Of a stretch of DNA of 64,000 nt, positions 23,433 to 36,170 are shown one piece after another; the first letter of the stretch is position 1; every line of letters begins with the position of its first letter. Under the pieces are notes generated by a model. The model was not told the DNA's origin, did not search any database, and saw only the letters and a program-made list of their open reading frames with translations. A program made the position numbers and the translations under genes. The DNA is from Scatophagus argus (Eukaryota > Chordata > Actinopteri > Scatophagidae): NCBI RefSeq assembly GCF_020382885.2, contig NC_058493.1, positions 24,159,999-24,223,998 on the forward strand, written 5' to 3'.

Positions 23433-26400
23433 AGCTGGCAATACAAACAAAATATCTACTGACACGAAGGTGATAAAAGGATTGCATAATCTTCAGATTT
23501 GTACGAACCGTTCTTGTTTCAAACTCTGACCTTTAATTCGATGATTTGATTTTAAACTTTGGGGAAAACTGAAAATTCCCCCCACTTTTCTCATCACTCC
23601 TGTTATCTCTTTAACTTCTCGTCGTGATCTGTCTATCCACTCTCTGCCGGGACTCTCAAGCCCAATTTCTTCTCGAAATTATAGTGTGGGAGTCCACTCC
23701 TACACCGGCCACTGATGGGAGGTGTTCACTTTCTAATTTAGGATTCAATTTAGGATTCTTTGAGCTTGTAATTAGTTTCACTATTCAGCCTCAAGGCCAA
23801 GGGCACAGAGACACACTGTCAAAGGCACATGCGTACACGCACACACACACGCGCACACACACACACACACACACGGTCACAACAGCCAACATTTTGCTTT
23901 GCTCGCTTCTACTCGGAAATTCAAAGGTTCTTCTTGTGCCTGTGAATTCATTTCAAAAGCTCTTGAAGTGACGTCTAAACTGAAGCCCAAGTGACGCGTT
24001 TAGTGAAGCCCACGTCATCCCAGCGTGACCTTGTTTATACCCTTTGTGAAGATTTCTTCACCTTGACACACCACGCTCGCAGCTCTCCCAAAGCCACGAT
24101 GGGAACTGCCTGCAGCAGCTTTCCTCTTACGCTCTAGCCTGGATGCACCGGCGGTATTGATTAAGACCTGGATGTTGTGTAAAAGATAGAGACAGATGGA
24201 GAGCGAGAGCGAGGACTGGAGAGCCGGTTGGTCCCCACAGAGCTGCCTGTGTTTTTAATAATCACTCTCTTCTCTCCACCTGGGAGTGCAGAGCCGCTGC
24301 GGATCCTATTTATAGGCAGCAACCAGCAGGCAGAGCAGCACACATGCACTATTGTTCATAACATGGTCACGGGATAATAATGGCTCGTTTTGTCTTCTAG
24401 GAGGATGAATTTAATGAGGAAAATGGTGAATTTGCACATCTAGGACAAGCTGCGTAAAATAATTAAAATGTTGAAAAGGTTAAACGGAGGGCAGCTTTTG
24501 AATCTGCCACTGACCTGATTTCTGCTTTAATTCAGTTTAGGTTATGGATCAGTTATTAGATATCCTGTAAAGTCTTGTCAACTGCACTGAAATTGTTAAG
24601 GAAATCTGATCTTTAAAGGTAATAAATGTCATACATTTTGGAGTCTACACATGTATATTTGCAGATTTAGTGTACAGCATATGTGCATTTTGTAAGTAAA
24701 TACCCCACAGTGTGGTAACATACAGAATACGTTCATTTTTAACTGCTGCAGGAGGGAAGGGAGTATTTAGCTGTTCTGGAGGTGTTGGATGGCTGCAGGT
24801 TGGACCTTCTCACTGCTGTTGTGAAGATCATGTGTGGGGGACGTATCACTTTAAATGTCTGTAACGTGTCCAGCAGGACGGCTGGCATTGCTGTCACAGC
24901 TGCAGAGCTCTGCTGTAAACAACAGCTTCATCTTCTGCTCAAGCACACACACACACACACGCACACACACACACACAGCAGGAAGCCATAGCATCTGTCA
25001 GCCCCCTCTGCTCTCTGACACTTTAACCCTGCTTGGGTCTTTTTCCAGCCTGAGTCTGTCCCTGTCTCTCAGTCCCTCTCTGGTCCACTAAAGGAAGGTG
25101 AAGACGATTGTGGGGTAACTAAAGGGACAGTACAAGTACAAGCTGATGTGCTTGTTCACGATCATTTAAATTTCATGCTACTTTATTATTCTGTGTTGAC
25201 GTTTTCAAATTAAGATTTAAAAACAACATGACAAGCTAATAAGAGTCAAATTACCTCTCAGATTTATCTCTTGACTCTCTTGACCTGCAGATCGGGAGCA
25301 GCTGAACTGAACTAAACTTTATATCGAGTAGTTAAAAACACCTCAACTCAGCTGCAACAAAATGCAAACTGATGCGTCGGTATTAACGATCTATAATTTC
25401 ACATGCATCAGATGTATCAGTCACAGGGGCCATTGTTTTGTCGATACTTGATGATACTCCTGATACTTGGTGATACTTGGATGGACAGACGAACAGCCGA
25501 GTCCAGGCAGGATATCACAGAGCAGTACGACGACCTCGCCGATCATGTTCGCTGCTGCTTATCTCAGCCAGCAGTAAACTGAGCATCAAAGTTCAACTTG
25601 CCTTTGGTAAAAAAAAAAAACAAGTAGTTTGATGAAACAATGTCGGCTCAGGGCCTTCGCACGTCTCACAGCTTTCTTCAGTGGAGTTTGCTCGGTTGTC
25701 ACGGTGATGGATTTGTTTGTTTGTTTGTGCTGTGAGCAGGCCTTGAGTTTCACCCCGTATGCTGTACATGCGTGTGATGTTGGCTTTGCATTGTGGAAGG
25801 AAATTATTATCTTCTGTCTCTCTCTCTCCTGCCCCTCCACTCGGCTCTCGTTGCTTTGGTCTTTTTTTAAATAATCTTTTGTTAGAATCTTTGTGGCCTT
25901 GTTATAACTCCCTCACACCTGCTGCTCTCACCCTCATTCCACCCACCTTTTAACGCCTTCCACTTTCTGCTCAGCTGTGAAGTTATCCTCACAGCTTTAT
26001 TACTATGCATTTGGACACAATATTTAATATTATTGTGGGCCATCTTCCAATACAGTCCTATGATTCTGATGATACTATAAAAATGCAACGTTTTGTCGCC
26101 TCGGTGATCTCGAGAAGGCCCTAAAATGAATTCTGAAACAAAAACATGCAAAACTAGCATGTCATCGCTTAGCAAATACAGATTCATATTCACATTAAAT
26201 ATTTTTTGTCATATCCTCTCACTCGGCTCGTGTTGTGCATTGTAGAGTAAACGCACGACGTGATGAATGTGTCTGTGCCGAATGTCTGATGCCGATGAAG
26301 GTGATCTTCCGCTGTTGATGTTTAGTAAACCACATTGTGTCGATTTGTTTTCATTCACAGGTTTACATTGAACATATTTCTGCGCCCTCACACTTAGAAA

Positions 26401-29400
26401 TCAACATTTCCCCTGACGTAATCATCTGGCGAGTTTCACCTCGCCGCTGTGTTCCACCAGGGGAGGTAGAACAACGTGGAAAGAAGCGGGGAGAGTTTCC
26501 TGTCAGGGGACGGAGGTCACGCTGTCTCACCCAGAGCAGCGACCCCGACTGCCCTGCTGCTGCACGGGCATCATTTTAACATAATGGCACCTTGCTGTAT
26601 AGTGAAGGAGAGTGTTCATGCTGTGATCATGCTGTCCCTGCTGAATCGTAGCGCAGCCGTGTTGAGAAATAGTCAGGAAATATTTCTCTGAAAACACAAG
26701 TGAGGATGAAATTATGGCTTTTTTGCTTCTCGTTCGCACTGCATTTGCATTAGTTTGAAGTTTGTGCAGATCCGTGCTAACAGCTAGGTAGAAAGGTAAA
26801 TAAAAGCATCATCAGGGCTGAATGAAATGATTGGATGGGTTTGTTAGGGTCTTAAGGGTCCAGTGTGTAGGATACTGTAGTTTAACTCTTTATGTTATGA
26901 GGGAAAAGGCTTTGAGGATGAGGACTTAATGAAACAGTCTTCCTGTGTCCCTTACTTCCCTGTTGGACTCTGCGGGGTTGAAGATATCAAGGCTCGCTTT
27001 CATCCCTTCATTTGATGCTTCACTCTGTGCCAGACTATGAAAAAATGGCTTCCACAAAGTGAGATAATCCATCACAGTAAACACTTTGCCAGAGTTTTAT
27101 CGGTATCTCCTCGAGCAGGAGTGTTTCCGCATCAGCACTGCGTTGCTTCGTTCTCGCTGTCACTCACCTCCAGCAGCACTCACACGCAGATACAGGAAGA
27201 AAGGCAGGAGTGTGTCAGGAAATAATCCCTCAACATCATCCAGCCTTTCAGATTCCATTGTTGCACGCATGTCTTCCTCTTGAGAGCATCCCAAAGTGGG
27301 GCAGCGGGTTCATTTCAATGACATTTGCCTTAAAGGGCTGATTATATTGTGTTTTATACGCTGGGTGGTTCTGTCTGCATTAGCTGTGGATATGAGTATC
27401 ATGCTGTGACATCTGCTGCACCGTGCTGACGATTTCTCCTGAGGCGAGCTCGATGCCAGTGAGGTGTGTGTGTGTTCGTGTTCATATATTCTTACTATAA
27501 AAAGAACAACGTGGATGATTTCCTGGCACGCTCACTATTTGTGTTCAGACAGCTCAATATTTATGTTTGATTGTGCTGTTTTTCGACAGCCTTCGTCTCA
27601 CTGCAGTCACGCACACGCAGATGATTAACTCGTCATGTGGAAGCTTTGACCCAGCTGTCGTTGTTATGAAATGTACATATGTGTACTGCAGACACACACA
27701 CACACACACACACCATTTGTCATATGTATGTTGAAGTGTGTTTCCTTAAAGGCACACTGAGATGCACCTGAAGAGCGTCATTTTAAACGTGTATGTTTCA
27801 TTTCATCACAGGTTCCCGCTGATTGAAGACCTGTCATATGAAGACGTGAAGAAATGTTACCGAGGCTCGGTGAGTCTCTCTGCTCATCACTGTGTCTGTG
27901 ACTGAACTCATACGTGTGCATGTACACCTGAATGTTTATTCTGCAACAAACGTGTCGCTCCTTGTTAAAAGTTCAGGTGAAAGTTCAGGCGTCTCTCTCA
28001 CTTTCATGTTATGTAAGACAGTCGTGATTGGAAATTGTCCCACATTTTAAAAGCTGAATGGATCTTTTGTTTTTCACGTTGGGAAGAGCAGACTTGCTGC
28101 GATCCTGGCCAGAATCCTCCAGCGATAATTTCAGATTGAGCCTCATACAGTAAGAGTGACACACAATACTTTTCAGACCTCCAGTTATTAAATCACCAAG
28201 TCCTCTGCGTTTCTGTAGCCGTGTAGCTGTGAGCGCCATATTCCCGTGCTCCAGCACAAGCTATTAATAGAAAGACAAAAACAGGAGCGGAAGCAAACTG
28301 AGTGTGTACGAGTTGTAGGAGAGACAGATGAGCTACAGGACGGGACGGCAAATAGGGAAAGACCGTTTTGGTGGCAGACATGTTCAGATCTGGAGGCGAG
28401 CTTGATCTGCGAGGGAGGAGGGCGAGCAGTGAGTGAGACCGACCGCTTGTGTGTCGAGGGAGGAAAATGTGTGATTTCCTCTGAAAAGTGAGGACTTTCG
28501 GTCCGAGGCTGAACTACAGGAGGCAAAGGCAGGGAGAGGAACGATTTCAACAGAGATCAGTGTGGAGTTCCTGTGTGTGTGTGTGTGCGTGTGTGTGCGT
28601 GCGTGAGAGTGGGTGTTGTTCTTTTCAGCTCAGAATGATGAAGGGCAGAGTGTGTGTGTGAAGCAGGGAGAAGGAGAGGGAGGGAGGGTGTCTGCTGGGT
28701 GCAGCAAAGTGTGGAGTCACTGGAGGTGTATGTGAGACTGAGAAAGAAGAGCCTTGTAGTTTCTGAGGAAGAGCTCAGCGGCTCTGAACTGAGGAGCTGC
28801 TGCTGTAACTCTGTCGTAGGATAGGCCTGTGTGTGTGTGTGTGTGTGTGTGTACACGTTAGATCCAGGTGTGTGTTTGTCATGTAGACTAGAAGGTAGCT
28901 GCACGGAGGCAGTCCTCCATCTCGGCCCAGCATACTGACCGGCGGCAGGGGAACAGTGTGTGTCTTGCAGCAGCTTGCTCCAGGCCTTGGATGTGCGCGA
29001 GTGTGTGTGTGTGTATGGTGCCAACGTGCTGAGCCTGGTGCAGAGCTCGCGTCCGTTGAGGGAGAGGGTGGTGTCTGCGGCGAGCGGAGGCGAAGTGGCC
29101 GGTGGTGGCGGTGCTGGTGCCGGTCCTGGTGCTGGTCCTGGTGCTGTGCGGGCAGGCCGGTCCACCAAGGAGCTGCTCATGACTCTGCCCTGTCCCTCTG
29201 CACAGACTGTCAGCAAGTACAACTCGCAGTACCACAAACTGTTCCAGTGCGTACCCAAGGACGAGATCCTCATGAAAGGTACTGTCCTTTTTTACCACGA
29301 GGAGGACTTTCAGGCTGTTCTTTCTGCTGCTTGTTAATATTCTTGGACATGTCATGCCTCACTGCAATTTGCCTGTCACAGATTTGTGCTCGTTTCCGTT

Positions 29401-32400
29401 TTCCTAATCCTCTCAGCTTGTTTAAATTGCTCTGTTTAACTCGTCCTGCCACCTGCTAATGTGCACTGACAGAATGAGACTGATGAACCTTTTGTTAAAT
29501 ATCAGTAATTGGCTATCAGTGTGAGGCACAGCTGAAATGATTAGTCAGTTATTCACTTAGTCAACTGGCAAAAAATGTAATCACCACCAGTTTTGATGAC
29601 TGATTAATCATCGCATCATTTAAGCAAAATCAATCAAAAAGTCTCTCACTTTCAGTTGTAGGGATTTACAGTTTTTTTGTTATATATCTTTATAAATTCA
29701 ATATGTGTGTGTGTGTGTGTGTCTGTGTGTGTGTGCGTGCTGTGGATTGTTATTTGGCCAAAGTAAGCACTTTTAAGATGTCACCTTTGGCTGTGGAAAA
29801 GTGATGCTGATTCTGTCCAGGCCAAACGTTTGATCAGTAATCAGTTATTAGCTGTGGCTGCAGGAAAAGGAAAAGTCTGTCAGCTGTACATTTAAATTTC
29901 ACCGTCCATACACGTTCTGTTTATTCATCTTATTCAGGAATCTCCTTAATTACGTTTTCAAGTTTTTACTTAATATGAAAGTAGATGAAGCTTTTGCACA
30001 CAGATCGTAAACATGCAAGGTTTTGCGTGAAAACATTCACTGATTTCCAGTATGTGTATAAAATACTGGAAACTCTGAGCAGCTTTACTGTTTTAATTCA
30101 CTTGAAAGATGTCCGTCTTGGCACAGTCCAGCTGTGATTCTTCCTGTTTCGGTTCTTCCCTCTGGTTAAAATCAGAAACGTGTAAAGTGTCTGGATGACC
30201 AACTTCTTCTGCTGCACAGACCTGACCTGACCTGGTTTACCACAAAGTTTGATGCTGTGTGCAAACCAACCAAAATAAAACCAGTAATGTGAAACTTGGA
30301 AAATGATTTTGAAATCCTCAGACAGCAGTGAGGCAGGAGGGTTTGGAGATACTGTTTGGATAGGCTTGTTTTCCTTTGTCTGTTTCACGATTGGTGACGG
30401 AGGATGAGAAGAATGTGCTTTTGTCTCTTCTGTTGTCAGTGTACTCCTGCGCTCTTCTCAGAGATATCCTTCTGCAAGGCCGGCTTTACATTTCCAGAAA
30501 CTGGCTGTGTTTCTATGCCAACCTCTTCGGCAAGGACATTAAGGTATGAGCGACTGACGGGCAGCTTAATAAACTCAAACTGAGTGACAGACTTGAACCG
30601 AGTGACTCCGCGCCACAATCCGAGCAGCCGATCGGACAAAGTTGACAAATCGTCTGACGGAAAGTCGGTCACGGTAGTGGACTGATGATCAGCGTCACAG
30701 TCTTAATACTCCCACGTGGTAAAAGTCTGTCAGTATATGAAATTATGTACCAAGAACAGGTAGACTTAACCTTTAACCCGAACCAGCTCTGAGATTTTCT
30801 CTCTGATGTTGTGCATTGTTCCCTCATTTCCCTGAAACCAAACCTCTCCTGACATCTGAGTGACAATAAGCTACTTATTCAGACTGCATTCCTCACATTC
30901 TGAGCGAAATGAGACACGTTTCATGTCCACTGAGTTTCTCCAGTGGGTTGGGTTTTTTTTTCCCTGGCCTCCTCTGCCACCGTTTACTCAAATCACGCTT
31001 GTGTTTTCATCTTACCCGTAATTTTCTCATCATCAGCCTTTATGTTTGCCTCCTCAGATGCGAGTGTCTGCTTACAAATGCTGTTTTTGTGCCTTTTTTT
31101 GTCCCCCGCACCTCCATTAGGTGGCTATCCCTGTTGTTTCCGTGAGGCTGGTGAAGAAGCACAAAACGGCGGGACTTGTGCCCAACGGCTTGGCTATCAC
31201 CACGGACACCGGCCAGAAGGTAAACACTTCCGACACGGTCGCTCTGAATTGAAATGCTTACGTTGATTGGTGCAGCGTGGCTGTATGTTCCAGGAGAGGT
31301 GTGATGGAAAAAAACAACACCTCGCTATAGATAGAAGCACAGCAGAGTCCCAGCCTGAGAGAGTGACGGGTTTTTCCACCGTTACGCCAATGTTCAGAAG
31401 GCCACGTCGTGCTCAGCCTGTCGTCAAGTGGTGCTTTCAAAGACATAATGTACTTTTGGATTGACGTCCTCGGCCCCAAGAGCACACAGGGAACGACGGC
31501 CAGCGAGCTAACGCCAGCACGTTTTCCTTCTAGTCAGTACTGTGAAGACATACGAAAAATATATTGAGTGTAGAAAGCAATAATTTAAGCCAGTGATTCA
31601 TGAAAAAGTGTCTGCAGCAGATAACATTCATAAATATATGCTTATAATATTTGTTTATAAACCAAAGTATACTACATGGTACTACAGGAATCACTCGGAT
31701 GATCGCCGGTGATCATCCCAGTGAATCCTCGACCCTGAACATCTGTGGTCTTTATTTAGTCGATGTTTTCGCACAGTCTGCGGCGCCTGTCTTCACCTTC
31801 AGATGGTCACATGCTCCCCCCCCGCTCTTTCTCCCTTCAAGGTTGCACGTTAACTCAGCCCGTCAAAGCATAACCCAACAGTAAACAAAAAACAGATTAA
31901 TTTCCCACCTTTGTCAAAGCATCTTTGGCCTGTGGTACATACACGGTATATCTCACACCACACAAGGACAAGTATCATTTATCTTACAGTGTGTCTTGGC
32001 TAATACACATTACATAACCACACACACACACACACATACACACACACACACACACACACTAGACTGCTTGAGTTTCCTTCTTGTGCGTGAAAAGGTAGAA
32101 AGTTCACAGCTCGAATGTGTGAAAAGACAAAGTTCAGTTGTGGTTCTTTCAGCTCATTCTGTTAGGAGTCACTAAATGATGGACCTGATGTGCAGACACA
32201 AACACGAGGAAGGTGAACAAAAGAAACTCTTAAAGAATAAACTTCACCATAAAGCAACAGAAGTAAACTAAGGCCAGCTGAGAGTCCAGGTAGTAAACTT
32301 GTCCCAACAGAGAAATTATCCAAAATGGCAAACATGATGAACACGGAGATCACAAACACATACAAGGGTGTGGGTGTGTGTGTGTGGGGGGGGTGTGTGT

Positions 32401-35400
32401 GTGGGGGCAATGATATGAATTAAAAAGCTAAACCAGACACACAAGGGGAGGAAAAACTACAAAATAAAACAGGGAACTAACTAAACACACCATGACACAT
32501 TCACAAACACCAGGAGAGATAAGACTGGAACTGAGTGTACACACAAACACACACACAGTGTTTAATAAGTTTCTCTCATTTAACCTAATTTTGGTGACAA
32601 ATGAAAATCTGAGTGTGCAGCTTATTCATGTCGCTCAATAGAAACGGCTGTAACAGCTGTGTGAGTATAAGAGAGAGGGAATAACTCGAACAGGACTCAA
32701 ATGAGTTCGCCAGTTATGTTTATTGGCGAATTCATAGAAGTTTCAGCGAAAATCTCTTTACTTAACTGCTCCCCTCTTTTTCATTTCCTCAGTATGTGTT
32801 TGTGTCGCTGCTATCGAGGGACAGCGTGTACGACGTCCTGCGCAGGATCTGCACACACCTTCAGGTCAGAGGACGCGCACACACGCACATGCCCGTTCAT
32901 TCGGTCGTCGTGCTGCGTGTGTCACCTGAAGGGCTTATTTCCTTTCCCTCTGCAGGTCAATGGGAAGAGTCTGAGCTTGAAGCAGTTCATGGAGGAGCCG
33001 ACCTTATCGCTGGTGAGTGACGACACAGAGAGAAGCTCATTCATAAGAAATAAATAAATAAATGTATGCAATTGTAAATATCAAAGTGGGTGGGGCTTTA
33101 AAGTGCCTTCAGTGTCTCCTGGTTGTGTTTCGTGTGGGCCTAAAGGCCTCTGACAGCTCTCGCTTGCAGCTAGCCCTGACCTAAAGGCTGACTTCCCTTC
33201 TCACGCAGACACGATCAATAGATCATTCTGTAGCAGCTGCAGCAGTGAATTACTCCCCCCCCCCGAGATGGCGAGATGCTATCAAAGAGCTCTGCGAAGT
33301 CACCTTGTGCGTCTGTGCTCAACACGAGCCTCCCTGCCACAGAGCAGCTTCTGTATTAGGGATTAATCAAGTTCCATTAACATGCTTGTCCTCCAGCATG
33401 TTCTAATCTGGTATTCAGAGTTTGTAAAGAGACCATCTCCTTTGTAAAGAGTGACGTATTAGAATGTGGTACCAACAGATGTGAAGTACTGAAGCTTGGA
33501 AAGTGCCGATCTGTTGATTTGTTTGAACTCTTTATGAATGACCGCTGATCCTGTGATATGGGGTGTAGATATAACTCAGACAACATGATTAAAGTGATGG
33601 AAAAATGGGAGTGGGGGACTTCAGAGCCAAAGTTTTCTTTTTTTTTACTTTTTCATAGTTTTGCTTTTTTTTTCTCTTCCCTCTAAATACAGGATATTTT
33701 GGCATTTTCTGGCCTCTGAATCGTTCAGATAAAACAATCTGCTGGGGACACGTTGGTGTTGATTGAACTGCTTTTGTAAGGTCACATGTAGACGCTGCTT
33801 TATTATCACTTGTCTCAAGCAAAAAAAAACAAAAGTTTGGGACTCGCTGATTTAACTGAATGTTTCAAATCAATGATTTCACCAGAGCAAAACGAGAGCT
33901 TCACATCAATAAACTACACAATTATAAATCAGGTTTTGAAAGAAGCACCAGTCTGCCTGCCGGTCTTTGTAGTACTGCACCACTGTCTGTTGCAGTTGAA
34001 TGACCGTCTTTCCTCTTTGTCATAGGACGAGTTCCCGGCTCCAGACGAGTTCCCAGTTGTTGACGAATTCCCATCAGTGTTAAAGTGGAGAAGGAAACCC
34101 TCGGTGGTGTCTGTGTCCTCCTCCCTTCCTGACCTCCTGGGGAACTCCACCAGCAGTCTGAGCCCCGCAGACATGCCCTCGAAATCCGAGCAGCTGCTGG
34201 AAGGTGATGAAACGTCCCGCACAGCAGCGATGCTCTGTCGTCACATGGATGCAAAGTCCGAGGCCTCATTCAGGGCCTGCAGGCGTTCAGTTTGACTGAT
34301 GACTGATGCGGGTGGTCCACGCTTTGCTGAATGTCGTCGGCTTAAATGAGTTCAATCGGTTGTTTCTTGTTGATTCTTTCAGTTTTGTGGATGTCAGCAT
34401 CATCAGTTCTGATGAAGAACTGATGAAACGTCTTCAAGTCAATCTTCAGACGCCTTGCTTTAACTCTCTGAGTTCCTCAATACACTTCAAGTGAAAAGAG
34501 GACGATTATCAGAGACAATAGCAATTAAAAATACATCAAAATTAAAATATATCAAAAAAATAAATCAAATTTTTTTTTGTACTTATCTACGTGAAACAAA
34601 ATCAGTGAGGAGTTGCTAACACGAAGAGTTTTAAAGGTAACAAGTGAGCGATGGGGTCTATGAAATGAGGACAGAGTCAGTGTCACATTGTCAACGTGTC
34701 CCTTTCATTATAGGACAGAGTGTTGTGTGTGCGTGTTTCAGGCTTCTTTTCATTTGAACACAGAGGCAGACAAAAAAAATAATTGCTTTTGGATGGCAAC
34801 ATCTCTCTCTCTCTCTGTCCCTCTCTTACGCAATGACCCGTTAAGCTCCAAATGGAGATTAAATCATGCGGGGGTTTGTATTAAAAAGCTTTGGGCGGAT
34901 GCAGATTAAGTCAAGATTATCACAAACGGTGTCTGCCGTCAGAGTTGTCTGAGGACAGCTTTTAATGGCTGCAGCTCGTTTCCAAATGCTAACCCGCGTT
35001 AATGTTGCCCTCCATTACACCGTTGGACATTTGATCAGCTTTTGTGTACATCATCATCGCAGGTCCTATGGGATGCTGGGAAGCCTTCTGAACAGCATCA
35101 CCTGAGTCAATACCTGCAGCTTTACGTCAGCTAGCGCGTGGCAACAGAGACGTGAGGATGTGATACTCAGCTCGTGGTTTTCTGTGATTCAGACAGTGTG
35201 GTGTTCAATGTCTGCAGGATTTTTAATGAGCGCGGGGTGGAAAACGCAGTGAAACAAACACGCTCTTCAAGGTTCAGCTTTTCTGTCATTAGGCAACACA
35301 GGACTGCAGCTGCAGGACCCTGATATTCCCATCCTAATATTCAAACATTTTCATTAGAATAGTATAAAACAATAAAATACTACATAAAATAGCAATAAAG

Positions 35401-36122
35401 AACGAAATAAAAAAGAAAATTAAATTATACAAGGATACACATGCAGATATACAAAATATGTGTACAACAGGTGCACATAATCCTTTGGTAAAATTGTGCT
35501 TTCAAGTTTTACCATTTCTTGCTTTCTTAGAATTTTCTTTCCTATATTTTAGTGTGAAATCACAATAATCAAATTATTTACGTAACAGCCGATCGCTTTT
35601 GTGACGGTTACGCGAGCCTTAGCTTCATATAAAATGATGTAAAGATTCAAGATTCAAAGCGTTCATTGTCATATGCGCAGTAAAGAAACAGTAAAGTTGT
35701 CTGCACAGTGAAATTCTTCCTTTGCTTTCCACTGTGAATGCCGCTAGAGGTAGAAAATTAAAAGTAAGAAAACAGAATAATTTAAGAATAAAGATAAAAG
35801 ATGAGAAGGCAGTGCAGTGCAGAATGTGCAGTATCAGTAAAATGATAGATGAGAATGTCCTCATCATCTCTGCCTTAATTTATTTTAATTGTACCATCTG
35901 GCATTTCATAATATATAATCACATAAACAAAAGGTGTAATGGAAGGCATAATAACATTTACTTAATGCTCTGATTAATTCGTGCACACAGTCACACCATT
36001 AACTGTACGAGAGCGCAGAATGCTGCCCATTCCAAGTGCATTCGATGCATAAACAGCTGGGCCAGCGCTGTTAAAAGTGAGACAAGCAATACAGTAAAGT
36101 CATCACTGTTAATGCTTTTATG

Positions 36123-36170
<48 letters not shown>

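Larger units (their letters stand above)
22464..27811 (+). other. gramd2a: gramd2a intron (GC-AG) with many CA/TG repeats
   Basis: A 5.3 kb intron running from gcaaat to catcacag. It holds (CA)n at 22472-22497 and 22549-22585, (TG)n at 23381-23431, (CA)n at 23835-23873, 24944-24978 and 27692-27713. A fragment 'ttaagggtccagtgtgtagg' at 26852-26871 is typical of another fish repeat. No exon is recognised. Confidence 0.75.
29279..30439 (+). other. gramd2a: gramd2a intron
   Basis: A 1.2 kb GT-AG intron. It contains a probable dispersed repeat (29520-29660) and a TG tract (29704-29741). Confidence 0.8.

Noticed and set aside
28557..29273. 238-codon minus-strand frame with Thr-His repeats
   Set aside because: It is produced by the complement of TG tracts and the Gly-Ala-Pro segment, and overlaps a certain gramd2a exon.
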